DNA of 64,000 nt from Salinicoccus sp. YB14-2 (GCF_001265075.1 NZ_LFKO01000002.1:573970-637969), one strand, 5' to 3'. Counted from the stretch's first letter, positions 10,497 to 22,819 are shown. Notes: generated from the sequence alone by a model not told the origin. Program-made: numbers and translations.

Positions 10497-12776
10497 TTAA
10501 ACTAATATCTTTTCATCATTTGTCTTTGTATCTTCGTATACGACCAGTTCGCCGTCATTTTTTCTAAGCTCGCGCTTCTTCAATACGCCCCATAACTGGA
10601 TAGCGATGAAGAATGAGGAGTATACCCCGCTGATGAGGCCGATTAGAAGTCCGAGGCTAAAGCCGAATATCGAACTGCTGCCGAACGTGACAAGGAGCAG
10701 AACAACAATGACGACTGTCAAAACAGTATTGATAGAACGTGTGGCTGTCTGTCTGAGCGAACGGTTGATGATCATATCTATCGTTTCTTCTCTCTTTATT
10801 ACTTTTACTTTACGCAAGTTCTCTCTGATCCTGTCAAACGTCACAATAGTATCATTGATAGAGTAACCGACAATCGTCAATACTGCTGCAATGATTGTAA
10901 TATCCATCTCTATTCTGAAAATCGAAAATACTGCAACCATGATGAATACATCATGCATCAGAGCTATAACCGCCGGCAGCGCCATGCGCCACTCGAAACG
11001 TATAGTTGCATAGGCAATGATACCAAATGAAGCGATGATTAAGGCAAGCATTGCATTTTGGACCAGTTCTTTTCCGATTACAGGGCTGACCGTACTGATC
11101 ATCGGCGTTGCACCATACATTTCATTGAATGTATCCTGCATGGAAGTCACTTCATCCTGAGATAAATCAGATGTATATCTCGCGACGACAGTGTTATCAC
11201 CTGAAGTCGTAATACTTTCAGGAGCGATGCCGAGCTCTTCCAGTGTGCTTTCTACATCATCCACACCAGCCTCATCGGAAATTTCGATATCTGCCCGTGT
11301 ACCGCTGGTGAAATCAACACCGAGATTCAAATTGAATACCGCGAGGGCACCGACACCCAATATCAGAAGTACAATACTGAAAACAAAAAACTTTTTAGTA
11401 TGCTTCACGAAATCGAAACGATCCCACGGTGTCGCCAAGTCTTCGATATCTTTTCCTTCGCTCAGTTTGTATCTGTTTTTTTCCTTTATGCCGAAGAACC
11501 ATAGTTTATCATTCATGTATCCGGAGTGGATGACAAGTTTCATCAATACACGCGTCAGGAACACAGCAGTGACAAAGCTCATCACTATCGATAAAATGAG
11601 CATGGTCGCGAAACCTTTGACGCTGCTCGTACCAAATGCAAACAGTACAAGACCCGCAATCATTGTAGTGATATTCGCATCCAAAATGGTCCATATCGAA
11701 CTTTGCGCCGCTTTTTTATAAGCTTTTTTAATGCTGCGGCCGATTCTCAGTTCATCCTTCAGACGTTCGTACAAAATGATATTTGCATCGACGGCCATTC
11801 CGACACCGAGAATCAAGGCTGCGATACCCGGCAGTGTCAACACACCATTAATCATGTTGAAGCCGAATACTGTCAAATATATATAGATGAATAAAGTCAC
11901 TGTCGCAATAACGCCCGGCAGCCTGTAAAAGGCGACCATGAAGATGAACACCAGTGCAATACCAATTGCCCCTGCCAACACGGTTTCCTGCAGTGCCTGT
12001 TCACCAAACTGCGCGCCGACAGAAGTCGAATACACTTCATTCAATTCTACAGGAAGGGAACCGGAATTCAGCAGTGATGCAATGTTCTGTGCACGTTCCA
12101 CACCTTCCTGACCTTCAAATCCACCGGAAATCATCACTTCATTGGAGTTGATCGGTGCACTGACAGTCGGAGCAGAAACGAACTTCGGATTTTCTTTTTG
12201 CGCTTCTTCAGCGAATGAGTCTTCACCTTCGACAAAGTCCATCCATATGACCATCAGATTTTCACCCTCCGGTCTGTCAGATATCTCTTCAGTGATCTCC
12301 CTGAATTTTTCCGCACTCTGGAGCTCCAAAGTGACCATCGCATTATTGAATTCATCGAAATTTTGGGAGGCGCCGCCCTCAACGAGGTCTGAACCGGATA
12401 AAAGGACGTTATCCTCAACGTCGCGTATTGTCAGTTCCGCCTGTGTGCTGAGCAGCTCTCTAGCTTCGGTCTGGTCTTCCACACCTGCGAGCTGCACTCT
12501 TATCCTGTTGCCTTCCTCGATTTGTATATTCGGTTCTGATACACCGAGGACGTTGACCCTGGAATCAAGAGTACTTGCTGTACTGCTGACAGCAGTTTCG
12601 TCAATTTCATCCCCTTCATTCAACGGTTCAACTTCATACAGCACTTCAAAACCGCCCTGAAGGTCGAGACCGAGATTGACATCTTCTCCGACATCATCGG
12701 CAGTCAAAGCGACAACAGTGAGCAGTCCGATACCGACAGCTAAAGCAATGATTATGTAACTTAATTTATTTCTCAA
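10497..12776 (-). CDS. secDF: Protein translocase subunits SecD and SecF fused
   Basis: A proton-driven accessory of the Sec translocon that pulls exported proteins across the membrane. The fusion (about 759 residues) is the form found in Bacillus and Staphylococcus. The SecD half has LGLDLQGGFEVLYEV, a P1 periplasmic domain and AADANIIL-type motif (GMAVDANIILYERLKDELR). The SecF half begins around residue 445 with NLNLGVDFTSGTRADIEI and has SINDTIVTFDRIREN. Twelve membrane segments are expected. I favour a TTG start at 12776, with GAGGTG 6 nt upstream; the GTG at 12785 overlaps that site. Confidence 0.96.
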   Translation of the reverse strand: MRNKLSYIIIALAVGIGLLTVVALTADDVGEDVNLGLDLQGGFEVLYEVEPLNEGDEIDETAVSSTASTLDSRVNVLGVSEPNIQIEEGNRIRVQLAGVEDQTEARELLSTQAELTIRDVEDNVLLSGSDLVEGGASQNFDEFNNAMVTLELQSAEKFREITEEISDRPEGENLMVIWMDFVEGEDSFAEEAQKENPKFVSAPTVSAPINSNEVMISGGFEGQEGVERAQNIASLLNSGSLPVELNEVYSTSVGAQFGEQALQETVLAGAIGIALVFIFMVAFYRLPGVIATVTLFIYIYLTVFGFNMINGVLTLPGIAALILGVGMAVDANIILYERLKDELRIGRSIKKAYKKAAQSSIWTILDANITTMIAGLVLFAFGTSSVKGFATMLILSIVMSFVTAVFLTRVLMKLVIHSGYMNDKLWFFGIKEKNRYKLSEGKDIEDLATPWDRFDFVKHTKKFFVFSIVLLILGVGALAVFNLNLGVDFTSGTRADIEISDEAGVDDVESTLEELGIAPESITTSGDNTVVARYTSDLSQDEVTSMQDTFNEMYGATPMISTVSPVIGKELVQNAMLALIIASFGIIAYATIRFEWRMALPAVIALMHDVFIMVAVFSIFRIEMDITIIAAVLTIVGYSINDTIVTFDRIRENLRKVKVIKREETIDMIINRSLRQTATRSINTVLTVVIVVLLLVTFGSSSIFGFSLGLLIGLISGVYSSFFIAIQLWGVLKKRELRKNDGELVVYEDTKTNDEKILV

Positions 12777-12840
12777 ATGTGACACCTCTATTTTTCACAA
12801 CTTAACGTTTTTATTATAACGTTAATAAGTTCAAATTAAA

Positions 12841-12874
12841 ACACAAAAGCCGACAACTAGTGTCGACTTTGTGT
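12841..12874 (-). terminator. Intrinsic terminator after yajC
   Basis: Minus-strand arms ACACAAAGTCGACA and TGTCGGCTTTTGTGT (one bulge, one G-T pair) with loop CTAGT and TTTTAATTT following. It overlaps the yajC stop. Confidence 0.8.
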
Positions 12875-13134
12875 TATCTAACAACTTCTTTTAATGCAAC
12901 TCTTTCGAATTTAAGTACGGTGCCCTGGTCATCTGTAAGTATATACATATGCTTCTGGTCAAATGACTCGACACGGCCGTGTACTCCACCGATAGTAATG
13001 ACATCGTCTCCTTTTTGAAGACCCGCCTGCATTTCCTGAACCTGCTTCTGTTTCTTTTGAGCCGGACGAATCATCAGGAAATACATTACCAGGATGATTG
13101 CAATAAAAGGTAATAATGGCATTAAAAATTCCAT
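12874..13134 (-). CDS. yajC: Preprotein translocase subunit YajC
   Basis: An 86-residue single-span membrane protein associated with SecDF. The N-terminal hydrophobic segment (LMPLLPFIAIILVMYFLMIR) is followed by PAQKKQKQVQEM and the basic/beta C-terminal domain with DDVITIGGVHGRV, all standard for YajC. It lies between tgt and secDF as in most Firmicutes. The ribosome site is not ideal: GAGGAG is 13 nt from the ATG, with AGAAAGA closer. Confidence 0.95.
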   Translation of the reverse strand: MEFLMPLLPFIAIILVMYFLMIRPAQKKQKQVQEMQAGLQKGDDVITIGGVHGRVESFDQKHMYILTDDQGTVLKFERVALKEVVR

Positions 13135-13152
13135 TCTTTCTCAAACACTCCT

Positions 13153-15331
<2,179 letters not shown>

Positions 15332-15354
15332 AATCATTCCTCATTTCCAACAAA

Positions 15355-16359
15355 TCACTTACTGTCATCTTTAAAATATTCATAGCTTTTCGCTGTTGCC
15401 TTACGGCCTCTCGGCGTCCGTTCAAGGAACCCCTGTTGGATTAAAAACGGTTCATATACATCGAGCAGAGTGACAACTTCCTCTCCGATCGATACTGCCA
15501 CTGTTTCGAGTCCGACCGGGCCGCCGCCGTATGTATCGATAATCGTATTCATTATGCGATGGTCTACAGGGTCTAGCCCCATTGAATCGACTTCCAGTAC
15601 GCTGAGTGCGTGGTTCGTCGTTTCCATTGAAATCGACTCTTCTTCTTTGACAATCGAAAAATCTCTGACACGACGCAGCAGCCTGTTTGCGATTCTCGGC
15701 GTCCCTCTTGAACGCTTCGCAAGTTCGCCAGCACTGTCAGGGTCTATTTCCACATTGAAAATTTCCGAAGTTCTTTCAACGATCGTGATCAGGCTGTCCA
15801 CATCATAGTATTCCAGTCTCAGCTGCACACCGAAACGGTCACGGAGCGGCGCGCTCAGACTGCCAAAGCGTGTCGTCGCGCCCACCAGGGTGAACGGCGG
15901 CAGATCGATACGGATGCTTCTTGCCTCTTCACCTTTACCGATAATGACGTCGATGAAAAAATCTTCCATGGCTGAATATAAAATCTCTTCAACCGCACGC
16001 GGAATTCTGTGTATTTCATCGATGAATAAGACATCTCCCGGCTCAAGACTCGATAATATCGCAGCAAGGTCGCCCGCACGCTCTATTGCCGGTCCGGATG
16101 TGGAACGGATATTCACTTCCATCTCATTCGCAATGATATTAGATAAAGTTGTTTTACCAAGCCCCGGCGGACCATGTAATATAACATGATCCAATGCTTC
16201 TTCCCGGATTTTGGCAGCCTGGATGAAAACCTGTAAATTATTTTTCATCGCATCCTGGCCGATATACTGCTTTAAATATTCCGGCCGGAGTGACATTTCA
16301 ACTTCCATGTCTTCATCCATCTGATGTTCATCTAAAATTCTGTCATCATGCTCTGACAT
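15355..16359 (-). CDS. ruvB: Holliday junction branch migration ATPase RuvB
   Basis: The hexameric motor that drives branch migration with RuvA. The 334-residue protein contains Walker A ([14 protein letters not shown]), Walker B ([10 protein letters not shown]), sensor 1 (LVGATTRFG), the arginine finger region (SAPLRDRFG) and a winged-helix C-terminus ([29 protein letters not shown]). It is 10 bp downstream of ruvA and uses GAGGTGTTATT before its ATG. Confidence 0.98.
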   Translation of the reverse strand: MSEHDDRILDEHQMDEDMEVEMSLRPEYLKQYIGQDAMKNNLQVFIQAAKIREEALDHVILHGPPGLGKTTLSNIIANEMEVNIRSTSGPAIERAGDLAAILSSLEPGDVLFIDEIHRIPRAVEEILYSAMEDFFIDVIIGKGEEARSIRIDLPPFTLVGATTRFGSLSAPLRDRFGVQLRLEYYDVDSLITIVERTSEIFNVEIDPDSAGELAKRSRGTPRIANRLLRRVRDFSIVKEEESISMETTNHALSVLEVDSMGLDPVDHRIMNTIIDTYGGGPVGLETVAVSIGEEVVTLLDVYEPFLIQQGFLERTPRGRKATAKSYEYFKDDSK

Positions 16360-16369
16360 AATAACACCT

Positions 16370-16948
16370 CTATTGAACTAATAATTTCAATCCTGTTTTC
16401 ACTGCAGCATCGACAGATTCAAAATTCTCCGACTGCAGCTTTTTATCCACTTTCGAAAGTTCTCTCTTGCTGTAACCAAGTGCTTCCAGTGCAAGCAGCG
16501 CTTCTTTGACATAATCGCTGTCCGATGTGGATACAGCCGCCTTGCCGCTTTCAACAAGCTTGCCTTTTAGATCCAGTATGATCTGGCTGGCAGTTTTCTT
16601 GCCGATGCCCGGAAACTTACTCATATAAGTATGATCTTCATTTTCGATTGCTGTTATCACTTCATCAGGCGTGCTTGCCGCGGATATGGCAAGGGCGCTT
16701 TTTGGGCCGATGCCCTTCACTCTGAGCAGATTTTGAAACAGCTCTTTTTCTTCCTTGTTTTTAAAGCCGTATAAAGTATGACTGTCTTCTCTGACAATCA
16801 ACTCTGTATATACTTTCAATTTAGTGCCTTTATCTTTTTCGAAACGAAAAGGATTCGGGACATGAATAAGATAACCCACACCGGACACATCGACTGTGAT
16901 ATTGTGCGGGGATACAGTTTCGATTGTACCTTCTATATACTGATACAT
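16370..16948 (-). CDS. ruvA: Holliday junction DNA helicase RuvA
   Basis: Binds four-way junctions and loads RuvB. The 192-residue protein has the N-terminal OB domain ([17 protein letters not shown]), two helix-hairpin-helix motifs ([15 protein letters not shown] and [16 protein letters not shown]) and the C-terminal RuvB-binding helices ([16 protein letters not shown]). It follows obg by 8 bp and precedes ruvB by 10 bp. Confidence 0.97.
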   Translation of the reverse strand: MYQYIEGTIETVSPHNITVDVSGVGYLIHVPNPFRFEKDKGTKLKVYTELIVREDSHTLYGFKNKEEKELFQNLLRVKGIGPKSALAISAASTPDEVITAIENEDHTYMSKFPGIGKKTASQIILDLKGKLVESGKAAVSTSDSDYVKEALLALEALGYSKRELSKVDKKLQSENFESVDAAVKTGLKLLVQ

Positions 16949-16956
16949 TTCCTCAC

Positions 16957-18237
16957 CTATTCTACAAATTCAAATTCTCCGCCAAGTATTCTTACAGTAT
17001 CGCCTGTCTGAATACCTCTTTCTCTCAGTGCATCATCAATGCCCATTGAGCGCATTTGACGGGCAAATCTTCGAACTGCTGCATCTCTGTTGAAGTCAGT
17101 CATCATGAACACTCTTTCAATTGTCGGCCCGCTGACCACATAGGCACCGTCGTCATCACGGCTGATTTTGAATGCATCAGGGTCTTTTTCATGGCGGTAA
17201 ACCACACGCTCTTCTGTTTCATCAAGCTCTATTTCTTCTTCATCACTTGCATCCAGCGCATCTGCCACTTTATAAAGAAGCGGCTGAAGATTATCGCTTG
17301 CAGCAGCAGAAATAGCAACAATTTCTTTATCTTCTCCAATTTCCTGTTTGAACAATTCAATGATATCCATATCTTCCAGTAAATCCGTCTTATTCAGAAC
17401 AATTATTTCCGGACGTTCCAAAAGTGCCGGATTATATTCTCCGAGCTCCTGCCTGATTGTGTGGTAATCCTGCACGGAATCGCGCCCTTCTGACTCACTG
17501 ATATCGATGACATGTACAATCACCTTCGTTCTCTCCACGTGTCTCAAGAACTGGTGTCCAAGCCCCGACCCTTCTGCAGCGCCTTCTATCAGACCCGGCA
17601 GATCCGCCATTACAAATGAACGTCCGTCACCAGACTGGACCACACCCAGATTCGGTGCTATTGTCGTAAAGTGATAAGCACCAATTTTAGGCTTCGCTCT
17701 TGAAACACTGTTTAAAATTGTCGATTTACCAACACTCGGAAAACCGACCAGGCCGACATCTGCCATCAGTTTCAATTCCATTATCACTTCAAACTCTTCA
17801 CCCGGTTCACCGTTTTCTGCAAAGTCCGGTGCAGGGTTTCTACTGGAAGCAAAGCGTGAGTTGCCGCGCCCGCCCCGGCCGCCTCTTGCAACGACAGCCT
17901 GCTGGCCGTGCGTTGTCAAATCAGCCACTGTTTCATCATCTTCCACTTTTTTAATTACAGTGCCGGGCGGCACTTTCAAAATAAGCGGTTCACTGTTTTT
18001 ACCATGCATGTTGGCACTCATGCCGTTTTCTCCACGCTTCGCCTTAAAGTGTCGCTGATAACGGAAATCCAGCAGCGTTCTGAGTCCTTCATCGACTTCG
18101 AAAATAATGCTTGCTCCGTCACCGCCGTCACCGCCGGCCGGTCCACCCATCGGAACATACTTCTCTCTTCTGTAGGCGACAAGTCCATTACCGCCGTCTC
18201 CTGATTTTAAAAATACTTTGACCTGATCTACGAACAT
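16957..18237 (-). CDS. obg: GTPase Obg/CgtA
   Basis: An essential GTPase for 50S assembly and stress signalling. The 426-residue protein has the glycine-rich Obg fold ([38 protein letters not shown]), the G domain with G1 GFPSVGKS, G2 TTIAPNLG, G3 [10 protein letters not shown]4 NKTDL and the OCT C-terminal domain ([20 protein letters not shown]). The start ATG follows AGGTGAAAAT. It is followed by ruvAB in this genus rather than by an ACT-domain gene. Confidence 0.98.
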   Translation of the reverse strand: MFVDQVKVFLKSGDGGNGLVAYRREKYVPMGGPAGGDGGDGASIIFEVDEGLRTLLDFRYQRHFKAKRGENGMSANMHGKNSEPLILKVPPGTVIKKVEDDETVADLTTHGQQAVVARGGRGGRGNSRFASSRNPAPDFAENGEPGEEFEVIMELKLMADVGLVGFPSVGKSTILNSVSRAKPKIGAYHFTTIAPNLGVVQSGDGRSFVMADLPGLIEGAAEGSGLGHQFLRHVERTKVIVHVIDISESEGRDSVQDYHTIRQELGEYNPALLERPEIIVLNKTDLLEDMDIIELFKQEIGEDKEIVAISAAASDNLQPLLYKVADALDASDEEEIELDETEERVVYRHEKDPDAFKISRDDDGAYVVSGPTIERVFMMTDFNRDAAVRRFARQMRSMGIDDALRERGIQTGDTVRILGGEFEFVE

Positions 18238-18320
18238 ATTTTCACCTCAATTACTTTAATATTATATCACTGATATAAAGACTTTGTATCAATATATCAT
18301 CCTACAATTCGTTCAAAATA

Positions 18321-18348
18321 AAAAGCACCAGCAGTAGCTGATGCTTTT
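18321..18348 (-). terminator. Intrinsic terminator after rpmA
   Basis: Minus-strand arms AAAAGCATCAGC and GCTGGTGCTTTT (one G-T pair), loop TACT, then TTATTTT. It follows the rpmA stop by 10 bp and ends the rplU-prp-rpmA transcript. Confidence 0.9.
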
Positions 18349-18358
18349 AGTAACAAAA

Positions 18359-18643
18359 TTATTTTGCTTCCTGATAAACAGAAACACGTTTTTTGTCGCG
18401 ACCAAAACGTTCATATTTAACTACGCCGTCAATTTTTGCAAATAATGTATCATCGCCGCCGCGACCGACATTTTCACCCGGATGGATTTTAGTACCGCGC
18501 TGACGGAATAAAATTGATCCACCTGAAACGTATTGACCATCCTGTCTCTTCGCACCTAAACGCTTTGACTCTGAGTCACGGCCGTTTCTTGTTGACCCAA
18601 CCCCTTTTTTCGATGCGAAAAACTGTAAGTTTAACTTTAGCAT
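18359..18643 (-). CDS. rpmA: Large ribosomal subunit protein bL27
   Basis: A ribosomal protein near the peptidyl-transferase centre. The 94-residue product carries the Firmicutes N-terminal extension [10 protein letters not shown] before [14 protein letters not shown]; the protease Prp must cut between Phe-Ala and Ser-type residues before the ribosome works. The start is ATG 18643 with GAGGTG 6 nt upstream; a GTG three codons before covers that site. Prp is encoded directly upstream. Confidence 0.98.
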   Translation of the reverse strand: MLKLNLQFFASKKGVGSTRNGRDSESKRLGAKRQDGQYVSGGSILFRQRGTKIHPGENVGRGGDDTLFAKIDGVVKYERFGRDKKRVSVYQEAK

Positions 18644-18653
18644 GTTACTCACC

Positions 18654-18974
18654 TCACATATATTCTATTCTTATATAGTCTTTATATTCATCTTCAATAG
18701 TTTTTAATGAAATGATCATTGCTTTCAAAAGCGTCTGCAGTTTTTCATCTTTTGGATGTTCAACATTAAATTCTAAGTATCCGCCGTCATCATCCAGTTT
18801 TATATCCGGATCTGAATCCGTCATGGATATGATGGCATTGACATTTCCAAAAACGACTGCTGAAGCTCCAGCACAAACAATGTCTTTTCCATATTCATCA
18901 CAGTCAGCATGGCCGCTCATACTAAAAGATACGACCTGACCATCGTCATTTTCATGAATATTCACTTTAATCAT
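18654..18974 (-). CDS. prp: Ribosomal-processing cysteine protease Prp
   Basis: Removes the N-terminal extension of L27. The 106-residue protein has the family catalytic pair: His in [12 protein letters not shown] and Cys in [14 protein letters not shown]. It is encoded between rplU and rpmA, the usual place (formerly ysxB). Its ATG overlaps the rplU stop (TAATG). Confidence 0.96.
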   Translation of the reverse strand: MIKVNIHENDDGQVVSFSMSGHADCDEYGKDIVCAGASAVVFGNVNAIISMTDSDPDIKLDDDGGYLEFNVEHPKDEKLQTLLKAMIISLKTIEDEYKDYIRIEYM

Positions 18975-19282
18975 TAAGCTTCAATCTTTTCAATTGTCAA
19001 TTTTGTATAAGGCTGACGATGACCTTGTTTACGCTTGTAGTTCTTTCTGCGTTTGAATTTGATCACTGAGATTTTCTTGCCGCGACCGTGTTTTTCAACT
19101 TTCGCAGTCACAGTTGCGCCTTCAACTGTTGGTGCGCCAACTTTAACGCTGTCTCCACCAACTAAAAGTACTTTGTCAAAAGTAAAAGCTGCGCCTTCTT
19201 CTGCTTCTAATTTTTCAACAAAAATTGTCTGGCCTTCTTCTACTTTAACCTGCTTACCGCCTGTTTCGATGATTGCAAACAT
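18974..19282 (-). CDS. rplU: Large ribosomal subunit protein bL21
   Basis: A 102-residue protein of the 50S subunit. Typical L21 sequence: [17 protein letters not shown] at the N-terminus and [19 protein letters not shown] near the C-terminus. AGGAGGTGTAAGT precedes the ATG. Transcription comes from the strong promoter at 19387-19415 through the L21 leader. Confidence 0.98.
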   Translation of the reverse strand: MFAIIETGGKQVKVEEGQTIFVEKLEAEEGAAFTFDKVLLVGGDSVKVGAPTVEGATVTAKVEKHGRGKKISVIKFKRRKNYKRKQGHRQPYTKLTIEKIEA

Positions 19283-19284
19283 AC

Positions 19285-19380
19285 TTACACCTCCTGATTT
19301 TAATTAAGACACGCCATCCATAGGTGGACCCAGTCACTTTAACCTATGATTGTGCGGTTGATGTCTACTAAATCATCAAC
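19285..19380 (-). promoter_or_regulatory. L21 ribosomal-protein leader
   Basis: On the minus strand the untranslated leader of rplU folds into two hairpins: GTTGATG with CATCAAC, and CATAGGT with ACCTATG. This agrees with the L21 leader family of Firmicutes, an autoregulatory RNA. I assign it from position and hairpin layout, not from a covariance model. Confidence 0.7.
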
Positions 19381-19386
19381 TTCTAG

Positions 19387-19415
19387 ATTATAGCAACCCG
19401 CCTGCTTTAAGTCAA
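19387..19415 (-). promoter_or_regulatory. Strong sigma-A promoter for rplU-prp-rpmA
   Basis: TTGACT and TATAAT are separated by exactly 17 bp on the minus strand. The -35 box overlaps the last codon of mreD. Confidence 0.8.
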
Positions 19416-19930
19416 TGTTTTGGCAGGAAGTTTTTACGCACTTTCGAACTTTTCAACGTAATGACGAAAACGAGTACGAAAAGCAATGCATTGACAATCA
19501 GACTCGGTACCGCCCTTAGCGCCAGATAATCGAATACAGGCATATCCACCAGTCCGAGTATGCCGTAAATCAGAAAGATATAGGCATCATATAGAAAAGT
19601 CAATGACAGGACAACAAATGCCATCGCCACAAAATCTTTGTAGAAAACCCTGAATGCTGTATGCATGAAGAATACGAACGCAACCATGCCAAAAGTATGT
19701 ACACCATATACAAGCCCACTGTAAATATCAATCAGTATACCGAAAACAATCGCGATGAAGCTGCTGATTGAAGGATTGACGTAAATCGACAGAAGCAATA
19801 TATACATGAGCAGCAGTTTTGGAACCGTATAGACCGTCAGCTGGCTGATTTCAAAAGGGCTGAATTCCGCAAATAAAAAATCACCGTACATCAATAGAAG
19901 GGACGTAATGAAAATCGCTATAATTCTCAT
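19412..19930 (-). CDS. mreD: Rod shape-determining protein MreD
   Basis: An integral membrane protein of the elongation machinery. The 172-residue product has about five hydrophobic segments, including RIIAIFITSLLLMYGDFLF at the start and LIVNALLFVLVFVITL at the end. The start is ATG 19930, 7 nt after GGGAG, one base after the mreC stop. An apparent 29-codon extension lies inside mreC and was dropped. In cocci of this family the mreCD pair persists without mreB. Confidence 0.93.
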   Translation of the reverse strand: MRIIAIFITSLLLMYGDFLFAEFSPFEISQLTVYTVPKLLLMYILLLSIYVNPSISSFIAIVFGILIDIYSGLVYGVHTFGMVAFVFFMHTAFRVFYKDFVAMAFVVLSLTFLYDAYIFLIYGILGLVDMPVFDYLALRAVPSLIVNALLFVLVFVITLKSSKVRKNFLPKH

Positions 19931-19931
19931 A

Positions 19932-20780
19932 TTAATCTCCCATAGATTCCGGATCACGTTCCAGAACAAAAACGACATCGACTTCGGACGGATCGCTCGC
20001 AAGCTGGACAAAAGCATTCTGGCTCAGTCCATGTTCGTCATTTTCGACTTCCATTACTTCACCGACGATCAGACCTTCAGGGAAGTCACCGACCAGACCG
20101 CTAGTATAAACTGCGTCCCCTGCTTCAACCGTGGCATTATTCTTTATATTATCTATGACCAGCAGTCCCCTTTCACTGTCATGATGATCAATTGCCCCGT
20201 AAACCGCTTCATCTTCATGCTGTATTTCAACGGACAGATTGTTTTGGGAAACATTCGTCGTAATCATTTCAACGAAGCTCGAATTGCCGTTGACCCGCTT
20301 GATCATACCGATCAGGCCTTCAGGGGTCATGACCGCCATACCTTCTTCTATACCGTCATTTTCACCTTTATCGATTGTGAAATTATTCAGCCACTGATCC
20401 TGCGAACGGGAAATCACTCTTGAATTAATCGTATCGTATTCTCTTTTCGAACTGACTTCAAGCGCATCTCTCAGCTTCTCATTTTCAGCTTCCAGACGTT
20501 CAATGTCAGAGTACATCTGAGGCAGCATTTCGAGCTGGGATTTCAACGCTTCATTTTCATTTGACGCACCGAAGAGTCCTGTAAAGTTACTGAATATATT
20601 CGATACAAATTGAACCGGTGCCCCGATGATGGATTGTGAAGCCGCAACAGTGTCACCTGTAAATTGTTCGGCTTTAGTCGTGGATTCTCTATCCGTCATC
20701 GAAAAGCCGATGAATAATATCAATATGATGATACCGAATAAAATAACCAGCATTTTATTCCTGTTAAAAAGTTTATTCAC
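19932..20780 (-). CDS. mreC: Rod shape-determining protein MreC
   Basis: A bitopic protein that organises cell-wall synthases. Features in order: an N-terminal membrane helix (MLVILFGIIILILFIGFSM), a coiled coil (about residues 65-100, SQLEMLPQMYSDIERLEAEN) and the beta-rich C-terminal domain (GLVGDFPEGLIVGEV). I use the GTG at 20780 because GGAGGAG sits 6-7 nt upstream and the product then begins (M)NKLFNRNKM; the longer frame has no ribosome site. In relatives radC lies upstream; here about 41 kb of other genes intervene. Confidence 0.93.
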   Translation of the reverse strand: MNKLFNRNKMLVILFGIIILILFIGFSMTDRESTTKAEQFTGDTVAASQSIIGAPVQFVSNIFSNFTGLFGASNENEALKSQLEMLPQMYSDIERLEAENEKLRDALEVSSKREYDTINSRVISRSQDQWLNNFTIDKGENDGIEEGMAVMTPEGLIGMIKRVNGNSSFVEMITTNVSQNNLSVEIQHEDEAVYGAIDHHDSERGLLVIDNIKNNATVEAGDAVYTSGLVGDFPEGLIVGEVMEVENDEHGLSQNAFVQLASDPSEVDVVFVLERDPESMGD

Positions 20781-20859
20781 TGAGCACTCCTCCAGTAAAC
20801 CGTGTATATAAAAGAATACCATATATTATTATGGTTAAGAAATAAATTTATAACAAAAA

Positions 20860-20987
20860 AACTACAAAAAACAGGGGCCGGAATCACCGGCCCCTGTTAA
20901 AAAGATAATAATATAATATATGATATCTAGAACGAAAGTTCTATCCAAAGGTTTTGTCAACTAAACAAGTGACCTTGTTATGTTAAT
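20860..20987 (-). ncRNA. Putative small RNA, copy A of a two-member family
   Basis: Read on the minus strand, a TATAAT box (20991-20996) is followed by a short spacer, then TAACATAACAAGG (20973-20985), a variable middle, a 25-nt block (20907-20931) identical to one in copy B, and a terminator with 12-bp arms AACAGGGGCCGG/CCGGCCCCTGTT (20870-20898) and a T-run. No credible reading frame occurs in about 120 nt. Copy B at 60.6 kb has the same order and the same distance from -10 box to conserved 5' end. I do not recognise the family. Confidence 0.7.
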
Positions 20988-21000
20988 GTCATTATAGTTA

Positions 21001-21024
21001 CATGTTAACCATTTAATTAACATG
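21001..21024. promoter_or_regulatory. Inverted repeat overlapping the -35 region of sRNA A
   Basis: A perfect 8-bp inverted repeat, CATGTTAA-N8-TTAACATG, lies 4 bp upstream of the TATAAT box of sRNA A and 43 bp after the exporter gene stop. It covers where the -35 box should be, as an operator would. Copy B lacks it. Confidence 0.45.
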
Positions 21025-21067
21025 AATCAAGGTTATTTACAGATATTTAGTGTACATATTACACCAC

Positions 21068-22819
21068 TTATGCATTCAGCATACTTTTATCTGACACTTG
21101 GACATTGAACATTTCAGCATAAACCCCCTTGATTTCCATCAGTTTCTGATGGGATCCCCGTTCGATTATATTACCCTCTTCCAGTATGATGATCTGGTCA
21201 GCATGCTGAATCGTGGACAGCCTGTGCGCGATGATGAATGTCGTGCGTTTTCTGCTGACAACTTTCATGGCATGCTGGATCATCTGCTCGGTTTCACTGT
21301 CCACATTACTCGTCGCTTCATCCAAAACCAGAACTTTCGGATCGAATGCAAGTGCCCTGGCAAATGAGATCAGCTGGCGCTCACCCAGTGATAGCGTCGC
21401 CCCTCTTTCAGGCAGATAAGTATCCAGCCCTCCGTCCAGCTTTTCCATGAGCTCCCTGCCGCCGACTTCCATCAAAGCCTGCTCAGCAGATTCACGCGAA
21501 ATATTTTCATTGTTGAGTCGGATATTATAAAGCAGCGTACCTGCATAGATGAATGGATCCTGAAGTACAATAGATATATGCTTCCTTAAATCTTTTTTAT
21601 TAATTTCCTTTGTATCCTTCCCGGAAAATAAAATCCGTCCGTCCGTCGGATCATAGAAACGCATCAGAAGATTGATGATCGAACTTTTTCCGGAACCCGT
21701 ATGGCCGACCAGACCGATGGTTTCGCCCCGTCCCACATTCAGATCAATATCTTTCAGCACCAGATGCCCTTCTTTATAGAAAAATGATACATTTTTGAAG
21801 TGGATATCTCCGTGGAAATGATTCATATGTCCGTCATCATCAACTTCTTCCTCTTCATCAATCATCTCAAATACTTTTACCGCAGCAACACGCGCCTGTT
21901 CAAATATTTCAATCTGTCCGACGATTTCATAAAGTGGATTGAAAAAGCGTGTGATATAGTCCACAAGCAAGTACATTGTTCCGACGGTCAGCGCTTCAGA
22001 AGGACTTAAAAATGCGAGGGAGAATACTATGACCATAAGCGCAAAGACAAATGACTGCATTCCGCTTGCGAGATTATCTCCTGTAATCCCATTTAATTTT
22101 ACCAGTTTGGTTGCACTTTCCCTATATTCATCATTTAACTTCTTGAACTCACTTTCAATCTGTCTCTCTCTGTTGAATACTTGAATTGTCGTCATACCGT
22201 TTATAGATTCATTGATTGCCGCATTCATATCACTGTTTCTTTCACGCTTCAGATGATTATATTCATTCGAATATTTACGGTAAAGAATGATCCATAGTAA
22301 AATGACCGGTACAAAAATCAGCATGATCATGCCTGCATATATATTGACGATAAAAATTGCAACGGTAATTGCCAGCATCGTCAGACCATTCACAAGGAAC
22401 ATCGGCAGTACATATGTGAAAAATTCAAGCATCGATTCGGTGTCGTTTGTGATTCTGGCAACGACTTTCCCTGCTGGCAGATTGTCAAAGTACCTGATCG
22501 GCAGTCTTTGAATATGCTCAAAAACCTGGTGACGGATACTTTGAACGACTTTTGCTCCAGTCGACTGCAGAATAATCTGAGCGAAATATGCCGCCACTGC
22601 ATGAAACAATTTAATGAATGCATACACTGCCAAAAGCAGGAAGACCGCTTCAACATTGATATTACCTGCACCGAGTCTGATATGATCATCCAGCACCGTC
22701 ATGATGATGAGCGGTCCAATCAGCTCAAGGCATACCATCAGTACCATCATTACACTGCCCACGGTGAACCACCATTTATAATTCAGGGAGTATTTTAAAA
22801 GTCTTTTGATCTCACTCAT
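21068..22819 (-). CDS. ABC multidrug exporter half-transporter, BmrD/YheH-like
   Basis: A fused membrane-ATPase ABC exporter subunit of 583 residues: six membrane segments, then a nucleotide-binding domain with Walker A (VGHTGSGKSSI), Q-loop (VLQDPFIYAG), signature TLSLGERQLIS, Walker B (VLVLDEATSNVD) and H-loop (IIAHRLS). It overlaps its partner gene and so probably forms a heterodimer, like Bacillus BmrC/BmrD or enterococcal EfrCD. The signature and Walker B catalytic Glu are canonical here. The ATG at 22819 has GGCGG 8 nt upstream; one at 22825 is nearly on top of that site. Confidence 0.9.
   Translation of the reverse strand: MSEIKRLLKYSLNYKWWFTVGSVMMVLMVCLELIGPLIIMTVLDDHIRLGAGNINVEAVFLLLAVYAFIKLFHAVAAYFAQIILQSTGAKVVQSIRHQVFEHIQRLPIRYFDNLPAGKVVARITNDTESMLEFFTYVLPMFLVNGLTMLAITVAIFIVNIYAGMIMLIFVPVILLWIILYRKYSNEYNHLKRERNSDMNAAINESINGMTTIQVFNRERQIESEFKKLNDEYRESATKLVKLNGITGDNLASGMQSFVFALMVIVFSLAFLSPSEALTVGTMYLLVDYITRFFNPLYEIVGQIEIFEQARVAAVKVFEMIDEEEEVDDDGHMNHFHGDIHFKNVSFFYKEGHLVLKDIDLNVGRGETIGLVGHTGSGKSSIINLLMRFYDPTDGRILFSGKDTKEINKKDLRKHISIVLQDPFIYAGTLLYNIRLNNENISRESAEQALMEVGGRELMEKLDGGLDTYLPERGATLSLGERQLISFARALAFDPKVLVLDEATSNVDSETEQMIQHAMKVVSRKRTTFIIAHRLSTIQHADQIIILEEGNIIERGSHQKLMEIKGVYAEMFNVQVSDKSMLNA

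Noticed and set aside
19931..20017. 29-codon N-terminal extension of MreD
   Set aside because: It lies inside mreC and has no ribosome site; the ATG at 19930 has GGGAG upstream and gives the normal length.
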